DNA of 64,000 nt. It comes from Anoplopoma fimbria (taxonomy: Eukaryota; Chordata; Actinopteri; Perciformes; Anoplopomatidae). The notes under the pieces are model-generated. The model saw only the letters and a list, made by a program, of their open reading frames with translations, had not been told where the DNA came from and did no database searches. Positions 55,717 through 64,000 of the stretch are shown piece after piece. The stretch covers positions 26,727,223-26,791,222 of the forward strand of contig NC_072450.1 in assembly GCF_027596085.1 (NCBI RefSeq). The letters are read 5' to 3'. How positions within the stretch are numbered: the stretch's first letter is position 1; every line of letters starts with the position of its first letter. The translations under genes were made by a program, and so were the position numbers.

Positions 55717-57806
55717 TTCATACCACATGGACAGGGGCCAGATGTCAGAAGTCAATGAGACTTTGGCGTGGAATCAAAAGTTCAAGCCTTGAAAGGACAA
55801 CTCGCTGACCTCAGACAAGTTATGTGTGGAGAAAACCCGGTGCACGACGCTTCACTGTGACAGTGCCGAGTATATCCAAAGAATTTCTCAAATAAAGGCT
55901 GAAAATTTGCTTATGCCTCCCCCCCACAGTTGTCTCCATACACTTAGCTCTAATCAACACTGAATCCATTTACTGCGGAGGTGATCGTTACTTTGTGAAT
56001 CTCATACGTGCTTAAGTGAGCACTTTGTTTAATCTACCGTGCACCCGTACTCCCTTGGGGTTTACGCAGTCGAGATTATAACAGAAGGCACTTTCGATGG
56101 GTGTGGCCGGGCTGCAATGGGAACAACTATGCTCATTTCCACGTGCAGCATGCAATCCCCTCACCAAAGGCTCGTAAGGTTCAGAGCCATGATGTTTCCA
56201 GGCAGGATTTGTTGTTGCGGGTTCCATGGGGAGAGTTGAAAGGATTGAATGGTTTCATTTGGGCCAGGTCAGTCGTGCAGCTGGAGCCCCAGAGTACATT
56301 AGAAAAGAGCTGAAGTAACGCTCTTAGACAGGGCGAGGAGCTGCTTTGAGTGCCATGTCTGCCCTGTAGTGCTTTTAACTTGCCCCCATGGATCCTTTGG
56401 GTTCATTAAGCAGTGTTGGGGTTTGTGTCAGATGTCTCTCTAAAACCTGCTGTGACATAGGGAAAAAATGCCTTTGACCGCGAGAAAAGAAACGAAATTG
56501 AAAGAAAAAGAAAAGAGCTACAGGTAATCCCAGGAGGAAAGCCTAAAAGACACTTTCTCTGTAAGCCATTTGGTGAAAAAGATAAAAAAAAAAGTAGCCT
56601 TGAGAGGCCTATATTGTGTGGAGACTGAGAACAATATTTTAAAACTATATATATATATGTGTGTTGCAATAAAGTGCTTTTTTGTGAAATAAAAACTGAC
56701 ATTCCTATCATTAAAAAGTTTTATTTCTGATTTTAGTCATAGTCACAGAGGTTTTGTTAATAGCAGATTTTCTACTTTGGTACAAAACAGCACTTTTTTT
56801 TCCCGTTTTTTTTTTAGATCTCAGGCTGTTGCTTCTTGCAGCCCCAGTGTGTTCTAATGTGATTTAAGGTGATGATATGCAGAGGCGCCATCTTCGTCTG
56901 GCAGACGGGTGCTGCAGTGCGGTATGAAAGTGCTCCCTACGGCAGTGAGCACGTGTTGCTCCATAGCTGCCTCCAACTTAGAATTCACTGGAGATAGACT
57001 TAAGTCCGCTGGCAACATACAGAACGTCGCTGCCTTAGATATGAAAGCTCTGTTCAATATCCGGCTGAAATATGAGTAGGCTCTCTTAATCTGTTTTTTA
57101 AGTTTTTTAAAAAGGCAGTCTGTAAGTGCATGTGAACATGCATTGAGAGAGGTGAAATTCCATTTCTGATGTACGGAAAGATCAAGCTGATCTTGATGAA
57201 GGCTGATGGACAGTTGAAACACCAGGGACAGCAATGGAAGAAAGTCCAAAACTGTCCAATAAAAATGTCACAGCTCAGATGTTATATCTTGTCTTTATTG
57301 TTATATATCTTTCCTTCCTTTTCTTAGAGACAATATCCCGGCATCATATAATACAAGCTTTGTACGCTGCAAACCGATATCTGACGTGTCACCCAGTGCA
57401 CTAATGTGCACACGCTCACACATTGGTCTGTCCAACCGACAGAGGGAATTGTGCATCTGGATCAATTATTACCGTTAATGGAGACCGAAGCAGTGAAGTG
57501 CACAGTCCTCTCGATCCATTGCAGTAATCACTCATCTAGGATTTTTTTTTTTACTACAGAGGAGGATCTCCTTTAACACCCACCCCTTCAGTTTCTCATC
57601 ACACAGCGGAAATAACACAGCAGTCAAAGCGCTGAAGCAAGAACTACAAAACAAGGTTTCAAATAAAATGAGACATTTGAATTTGTCGTGAAGTTGCACA
57701 GAGCTAAAGGATAAATCAAGGTTCTTTGTATACAGTAGCATAAACTTTCCTTACTTCTGCAGATGCTTACGATCCTGGGGTCATGCACTGATAGATACAT
57801 ACTGCA
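55717..57806. other. Unique non-coding stretch
   Basis: No gene recognised. A TA run lies at about 56646-56657. The 131-residue minus-strand frame at about 56.85-57.25 kb shows no motif that I recognise and sits in ordinary unique sequence, so I do not call it. Confidence 0.5.
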
Positions 57807-57840
57807 ATTACATTACATTACATTACAGTCATTTAGCAAT
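57807..57840 (-). mobile_element. Very short SINE/LINE tail fragment
   Basis: On the minus strand it reads TGCTAAATGACTGTAATG followed by three further TAATG units. This is the same terminus as the SINE at 36634 and the LINE at 63.1 kb. Only about 34 bases are present, so it is an extreme 5' truncation or a decayed remnant. Confidence 0.7.
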
Positions 57841-60800
57841 GTACATAAAAAAGTGCTATATGGTTTATCTATTTACCAGCCATGACAGCGATGCTGCTGT
57901 TGTTTTCCCCTTATGAGTTGGTGTGTGAGTCATCAGGGCTAAATGTGGTACTGGAGATGCCTACTGTAGCAGGAACTATTCCACAGAGTGGTTTTTGAGT
58001 AGTTGGCCATGTGTTAAGTTGTCTGTCTGTCTGTGGACAGATATTGTCATCGTGATAGCATCGGAACTGTGCAATATGCAGTCCAAAACTTTACAGGTGT
58101 GTAGTTGAGATAAAAAAAAGCAAAGTTTTCTTTATATTATAGTTATTTATATGATTGTTTTAGTTCAAATATACTCTTAACTGTTAAAAACAGCCTCATT
58201 CAACATAAATGGAACTAATTCAAACAAAGCTATATTTTAAACAAAACTCATTCCAGCCTGTAATCTAACTACATTTTATTTAACTTCACTAAATACTCAA
58301 TGTGACGTGCCCGATAGTACAATAAATTCCATAAGAAAAGTCACCATAATAATCATTTAAAAGATCAAGCTGCACATTGAGGTAATGGTAGCAGCTGTCA
58401 ATTTTTAATGCACACATGACAAAATGCTCCACCCAGTTTCAAACAAATATTCAAGCTAATAAATATTTGGCACACCTGTGGGTCTTTGGCGTCTGGGGGC
58501 GCTCTTTGTTGTTTTTTTATCCAGTGGAGGAAGGGAGTCAGGCGGTCTGCAGACTCTGTAGCCCGTGGCGACTTTATCACATATATGTGCATGATAAGAG
58601 ATTGGAAGAATTCTGATTGCCTCTCAATGGCTCTCAAAATGGCAACGCTCATTCGGGCGGCTCGTAGCTGACGATGCTAACAGCGTTAATGGAATAAACA
58701 ACGGAAAATGTACTCACAGAGCAAACAGTGTTTACTTGCTTGAGGGGGAACCGGAGGCTGGGTGCCCGACTTCCAGGATAAAGTTGTCATTTAAACCATT
58801 GAAAGCACATTGGTTATTACATAGCTATGATTGTGGTTTAGTACAAAAAACGAAATACTCTGCAAACGTTTGGGCCTTAAGTCTCATAAGTCCGGCACCC
58901 TGGATGCCTGAAATCAATATTTAATGTTCATTTTTCACTCTGTGTCCTTCTGAGCTATCGCACATTGGTAGGCAGGAGCCAAGCTGAACCTAGCAGATAC
59001 CAGAGTCAAATATATGACTGTTGGACAAGTGTAGTCACAATTCATCACTTTACACTTCTCTGGGAGAGACAGGTCATCCTGTGGTCCTGACACAAACATG
59101 AATCCTCCTAACTCGAATGAAGCCATCCCAAAGCGCATCGCCCCGGACGGCGGACAGGTGCTCTGTAACAGATACCAACGCATGGATCCACGGAGGTTGT
59201 TTTTACTTTCCTCCTTGACAAAAGAGGCCTGAGAAAAATATCTGGAGTTAAAAGGAAACAAGGCTGCGCACCAACAACAAGGAAAATATTTTAAGAAACG
59301 GCATAAAAGCACTGTACCTCACAGGCAACCCACAGCGAAGCCGGCTGCCTTTGCATCGACACAGTCTGCATTTTTAAAACATCACCCCGAGCTGTCTGTC
59401 TGTCTGAGCATTTGCAGATAATTGGCATATAGAGAGCAAAAGAAACCCACAGCCATCCTACACGTCTTCAATGCTTGGCCTAATGCTTTTTTTTTTTGTC
59501 CACACCCCGATATCGGAGCACTCAGATGGGATTGGCTTCCTGCGTGTTGCCTCACCCGTCAATTGATCAAGGGCCTGACTCCGGCTTAGTGCGCCCTCGC
59601 TGGAAACCTCAAATGAGGCGCGGCACAAACGCATTCATCTTCATCAGAAGAGCACAGGGATAAAGTATCGGGGAGTTTTTGTGCAGCAGAGATGCAGGGA
59701 GGTAATCGCTATCGCACAATATCTGTATCCACGACGGAGCTTCATTGCAGGTTCTCTTGCCAATACCTTATTACATGCTTGCTGGCTTTTCATAGCGAGA
59801 TGTTGCCCACGTGTTTTGCAATTTGCACTTCATTTTAACAATTTTTCATTTTGACTACATTGCGATTAGGAAAGCTTGACTCCCTCGAACTCGAATCTCT
59901 CTTTTTGCACTAAATCTTTGATAAATCACCACTCTTCTAGAAGTCTCACTTCATGTTGGACCTTTACGTTTCTGGCCTGTGTTGAAATTGGAGACGTTTG
60001 CATGCTGTGTACCGGTCAATACCAAGGAATAAAACAGCCCCCGCAGATGGAGAACCCTGGATTTATTCTGGCCGGTGTAATTTATTAAACTGTTGCCCAT
60101 GCCCATTTATCATTATCAACCAAAGGGCAGCGGGGCCAAAAGAGCAATTTAGAGCACCGCAGAGTTATGCCACTGCCGAGTCTGTTATAAGTTTGAGGAA
60201 GATTATATAAGGCAAGATTGGACCTCGGGGTACCGTTTGTGTCGGCACGCAATGAATCATTCATTACTTGAGACCTATAGCTTACAAATTCATCCACAGG
60301 TTAACGCAGAGAGTAGATGGGGAATGATGGAAATGAATTTCAGCGCGAGCACATTTCCAGGTAGCAAGGCATCCAGCAGGCCAGATGCGGAGAACATATG
60401 GAGGGTTATGGCTGATTTTTAAGCAACCGGGGAAGATAAATAAAAAGAGCTGCTTTTTCGAGCCACTGAACATTTCAGTTGCATGTCATTATTTTTGCAT
60501 CCATGCACCATGAAAAACCCTTCAGATCAACTAAGAAAAAGACAAAAGAAGAGCTAGTTTTTATCCATGAGCTTAACAGTATTCTGCCGGGTGTTACATA
60601 ATTGGCAACTGCTTCCTCTGGGCAGACTTTGGATCCCAACACTATTGATTAAGAGTAACACCAGATGCCAGAGTTGGATGAGCGATGAGTGGCGAGAGGA
60701 TGGAACTGATGAGTGCGCCATGAGGGGGTTGTTTGTCTTTTGGCCAGGGAATTCTGTCAAGACTCGCAAAACCTCCAAAAATCCATCAGAAGCTTGCTGT

Positions 60801-62406
60801 CCGAAAACAGACTACATGTTCATTAAAGCACATCAGACCTGCAGGCACATCCAAATTTGAGCTGCTGTTTGATATTTCAATCAATGCAATTATCAAACAA
60901 TTCTCAAAGGCTCTTATCTTGAGCACTGGCCATGATGAAATGAGTCTTTTTAAATCAACATTATGCAGATGACACAGCGTTTTATTCGTGAGAAAAACGG
61001 TCAGTGTTCATTTGTTAATAATGCCATATAAAAGACACATTCATGCACAGATTTCAAGGCTGTTGATTTCCAGCTTATTTCCCAGGCACGTCTACAGATA
61101 CCGCTTACGACGAAGGTCCCCCGCAGTACCAGCCGCTGCTTTGCTGGTGCCTCTTTAGATCTTTGGGACTTGGGCGATGTTTTGCCCCACTTACACGCAG
61201 CAGCTTTGTGAATCTAAAAAGGCTCCACAATGAAACTCGTGCTGCAGTGGGTAGCAAAGCCTTTCCTGTGGGTCTGAATTAGTGTTCTTGGACTTGTACC
61301 CAGAGTCCCCCTCAGCCAAAAGGAACCCATAGAAGTTTTTTTCTTCTTCTTCTTCTTTTGCCGCTTTACAGCCAGCAGAGGGGGATGTGCTCCAGTCAGG
61401 AGGCGCATGCGAGTGTCTGCTGGAGGTTTCTTTTCACAGCAGCCACACCCTGGACTGAGACCACTTACTGATGAAACCACAAAATACATTCATTTCAACA
61501 TAAACATTGATTACAGTCTGGTACATTTGCAACATATCTGTTACTTGTATAGAGAAATACACTATTTGCAATCTTAACATGAAACACACTTCTACTTGTG
61601 AAGCATCTTATAATAAGGATAATTCAATATTACATTAACTCTGACTAACTTTAAAAGCTCATGCCAAATGATAAAGATGAGCACGCCTGGCAGCTTGAAG
61701 CTAAATTTAGTCCTCGACAGTATCTGCAATGGACTTTCCCAAGGGTTCTAAATTATTATTAATTTTACTTGTACTAGCTGTCACTTAGGAAACAAAACTG
61801 GAAAACAGACTGCCTCTGTAGATCCAAGCAAACCGATTCCCTCCTGCGCAGTGCAGAGGGCTAATATTTAGTTTTTTTTATTTTTATGAAAAAAAAACAG
61901 GTTAAAGAAAGCCTTTCTGCAGGGCTTTACGAAATAGTCGGAGATGAATTATGCACATCCACTGGCTTTTGATATCAACCCCACAGGGCCTTTTCTCTTT
62001 TCATTAAAGCTCCTATTTTTTTCCCAACTATGCATCCCTTTTTTTCTTTTTTTTGTTGAGAAAATGACTGGGCAAATCAGTGCAAGATTAAACAGCTTAT
62101 TGTGTGTGCTTTATTTTCTGAGGCTGTTTCTAGCCAGGGGGCTGAACACTAGTCTAATTTGGTAAGGCCAAGGTGTTAAAGTGGCACTTTAATATTATCA
62201 CATTGAAAAAAAGACTGACGGGACCTCCAATCAATGCAATCACATTGTACACCGTAGAGCATCTGACCGCCTAGGACGGTTGTCTGAGGCATGAATCAAG
62301 CCGGTTGTATTGATCTAAAGCTAAAGCCACCTGCGCCATTATTAGAAGCTGGGAGCAACTGACATAGTATAAAGAGCCAGCTAGTCCATACAGGCCAGTG
62401 GGGGAC
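57841..62406. other. Unique non-coding stretch
   Basis: No exon recognised. It includes GTCT runs near 58019 and 59393 and a TTC run near 61338-61358. Low-repeat blocks of moderate GC content at about 59340-59790 and 60080-60900 could be conserved non-coding DNA upstream of the gene suspected at the window end. Confidence 0.45.
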
Positions 62407-62460
62407 ATGGATGGGTCAAACAAACAAAGGACTTTCATAAAAGGAGACCGCTGTTCCTGT
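62407..62460 (+). repeat. Repeat fragment shared with 38.3 kb
   Basis: Begins ACATGGATGGGTCAAACAAA, as at 38315, then AGGACTTTCA. It continues into sequence with AGTGAACGTTGAAATTTAAG that may be more of the same element. Confidence 0.6.
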
Positions 62461-62768
62461 CCGGTGCAAAACTTGAAGTGAACGTTGAAATTTAAGTCAC
62501 GTAACTAAAGACATTCGAGCGCCTTCAGTGACAAACTTCCTGTGAAGATGGAAGCTTATTTCTAAACGACAATATGCATGTCCGACATCCACAACTGAAG
62601 CTAAAGGGGTACCAAGAGCATCATAGTTTGAAGCATAGGCCAAGCGTCAGTGTTTGCCGAGTTGGGAGTGGGAATGTGTTGTGTAAAACTCGTAGCAGGG
62701 AGACTCTCATGTCCGTAAATGTCTTTTCTCAGTCTCAAATCCAAATCTTGTTGCACTGGAACAGATTA

Positions 62769-62793
62769 GGGTAGTGCTCAAGAAGCACTACCC
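62769..62793. other. Perfect 10-bp inverted repeat
   Basis: GGGTAGTGCT (62769-62778) and AGCACTACCC (62784-62793) form a perfect stem with a 5-base loop. It sits just upstream of the LINE 3' minisatellite and may mark the 5' breakpoint of that insertion. Confidence 0.85.
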
Positions 62794-62805
62794 TGAGCCT
62801 TCCTC

Positions 62806-62972
62806 GTAGCACTTATTGCATTCGTATTAGTTGTTGCACTCACTGTATTCGTATTAGTTCGCTGCACTTATTGAATTCGTATTCGTTTACTGCACTTATC
62901 CTATTCGTAGTAGTTTGTAGCACTTATTATATTCGTATTAGTCTGTTGCACTTATTGTATTCGTATTAGTTT
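62806..62972 (+). repeat. Six-unit 28-bp minisatellite
   Basis: Six consecutive units of about 28 bp (27 for the first) with the pattern GTTGCACTTATTGTATTCGT then ATTAGTTT begin at 62806, 62833, 62861, 62889, 62917 and 62945. Units differ by a few substitutions. The array lies inside the LINE 3' UTR. Confidence 0.9.
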
Positions 62973-63150
62973 GTTTCTGCACTATACTTTTGCTCTGGTT
63001 TATGCTTTAAGATGCTTGTTTAAGAAAGGAGATGCACTTATGACTTCTGGTGACTAGTAGTTCTCTTGAATACCTATGTTGAATACACTTCCTGTAAGTC
63101 GCTTTGGATAAAAGCGTCTGCTAAATGACTGTAATGTAATGTAATGTAAT
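62806..63150 (+). mobile_element. L2-type LINE 3' end
   Basis: A 3' UTR-like segment opens with a minisatellite (62806-62972). It ends in GTAAGTCGCTTTGGATAAAA starting at 63094, then GCGTCTGCTAAATGACTG and TAATG repeats to about 63150. This terminus is the one carried by L2-type LINEs and their SINE partners in fish (from memory). No reverse-transcriptase coding sequence is present, so it is 5'-truncated. The element could start a little before 62806. Confidence 0.7.
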
Positions 63151-63539
63151 GATTAACAGTCTGAATAGTCTGGCAAATTCAATCCGGTGATTGAACACAA
63201 GTGGCCTTACAAACATTATTTTAAAATATCCAATCATAAAACATAAAAAAACAAGTCCACACATGCATGTTTGGGGACTTAAACTTCATTTCTCTATGGT
63301 CCAACCCTAACTAAGCAGAAATCCTCAATGCAGCTGCAGTTGAAACAAATTGGACACCAATCATGTGCTCAATTGAGACATCGTTGCCCAGTCAAAAGTC
63401 TGGAAGTCCTTCCCGGACACAGACATTCATGAACGCACAGTGGCACTGTTTGCTAAATCATAATTAAAAACCCTAATTCATAATTAATGAATGATGTTGG
63501 ACTTCAACGGACTGGTAATGTCTCCGTCTCGCATCTCTC
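63151..63539. other. Unique non-coding stretch
   Basis: Nothing recognised; AT-rich spacer between the LINE end and the CpG-rich block. Confidence 0.55.
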
Positions 63540-63960
63540 ACAAAAGCGGATATCCAGCTTCAGTTGCATTCATCACAGCCGTGCACGTGATACGTTGTGC
63601 ACCGAGAGAGAGGAAGAAGAAAAAAAGAAAAAGACGTGGGGTTATAATAACGATGGGACGCGGTGGCTCATCCATATTAGAGGAGTCTTTAATGAAGTCA
63701 CACCGCGGTGAAGACGCTCCGCTGTAGCTCCGCACAGAGGGAATAAACCCCGCACGGATCTTTCTTTTCTTTTTTTTTTTTTTTTTTTTTTTAAAATCAG
63801 CGTCGCCTTGAAGACACGCAAAAAGACCGGAGATGTGCTCCGATAGCAGGAGAAGACAGTATTGAAGTCGTTGTTTCCGCAGCCGACGCCCGCGCCCGCG
63901 AGGCAGACAGGCACCGACCGGTCCTATGGGAGACTTCGCGGGGATGCGCACGGAGTGAGG
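63540..63960 (+). promoter_or_regulatory. CpG-dense block, possible promoter/first exon
   Basis: CpG density rises sharply. By eye there are about 19 CpG in the 168 bases 63793-63960, with CCCGCGCCCGCG at 63889-63900. Upstream are an E-box CACGTG near 63586 and a perfect palindrome CACCGCGGTG at 63701-63710. A short frame starting at the ATG near 63926 closes after ten codons, so no protein can be called; if transcribed, this would be 5' UTR. The block fits a CpG-island promoter of a gene to the right of the window, but no transcript evidence exists here. Orientation is inferred only from the window edge. Confidence 0.4.
63771..63792. repeat. T22 homopolymer
   Basis: Twenty-two thymines at the left side of the CpG-dense block, preceded by TTTCTTTTC. 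Confidence 0.95.
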
Positions 63961-63962
63961 AG

Positions 63963-64000
<38 letters not shown>
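63963..64000. repeat. A38 homopolymer at window edge
   Basis: Thirty-eight adenines run to the last base of the window, so the true length is unknown. It could be a genuine poly-A tract, a retroposon tail, or a contig-end/gap artefact. Confidence 0.9.

Noticed and set aside
56854..57249. 131-residue minus-strand ORF
   Set aside because: No domain, signal or family resemblance. A frame of this size is not surprising in 64 kb, and its surroundings look like ordinary non-coding DNA.
63538..63951. 137-residue minus-strand ORF at the window end
   Set aside because: Contains long Lys and Phe runs from homopolymers and overlaps a CpG-rich candidate promoter; no family resemblance.

Overview
This window looks like non-coding nuclear DNA of a ray-finned (probably percomorph teleost) fish. 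I base that on the repeats. They include LINE tails of the kind 'gggactaataaaggattatc' followed by TTATC repeats, tRNA-derived SINEs with fish-type tails, and long CA/TG arrays. There are also several hundred-base non-autonomous elements of a style common in fish genomes. Base composition is AT-rich, and stop codons are dense in all six frames. I recognise no host protein-coding exon, tRNA gene, rRNA gene, CRISPR array or operon. All open frames are short; the longest lie in dinucleotide arrays, repeats or unrecognised sequence. The only protein homology I can defend is the decayed C-terminal end of a LINE reverse transcriptase on the minus strand near 4.6-4.85 kb.

Layout. 0-10.9 kb: AT-rich unique sequence with a TG array, a 5'-truncated LINE, a CA array and copy 1 of an interspersed family called family R here. 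10.9-15.2 kb: a MITE with TTA target duplication, two more CA arrays, a LINE 3' end and a recent 174-bp tandem duplication. 15-27.5 kb: a degenerate GTGAC/GAGTCA minisatellite, a 5'-truncated SINE, family R copy 2 and a 659-bp terminal-inverted-repeat element. 27.5-35 kb: mostly unique sequence with a TG array and a very stable short hairpin. 35-39 kb: a repeat cluster with family R copies 3 and 4, a complete-looking SINE and repeat fragments. 39-50 kb: mostly unique, with family R copy 5 and a CpG-rich block near 48.8-49.0 kb. 50-56 kb: a hAT-like MITE with a near-perfect 8-bp target duplication, a perfect 202-bp direct repeat 2.2 kb apart, and family R copy 6. 56-63.1 kb: unique sequence, then an L2-type LINE 3' end containing a 28-bp minisatellite. 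63.5-64 kb: a CpG-dense block that could be the promoter or first non-coding exon of a gene lying beyond the window, ending in a 38-base poly-A run.

No genes work together here. The most informative content is the transposon archaeology. Six copies of one family of unknown class (three per strand) share internal structure and subfamily-specific extensions. A SINE and a LINE 3' end inside the same window share an identical 50-base tail. I found no convincing undescribed system; the best leads are family R, the 202-bp perfect duplication, the 34.4-kb hairpin and the CpG-rich end of the window.
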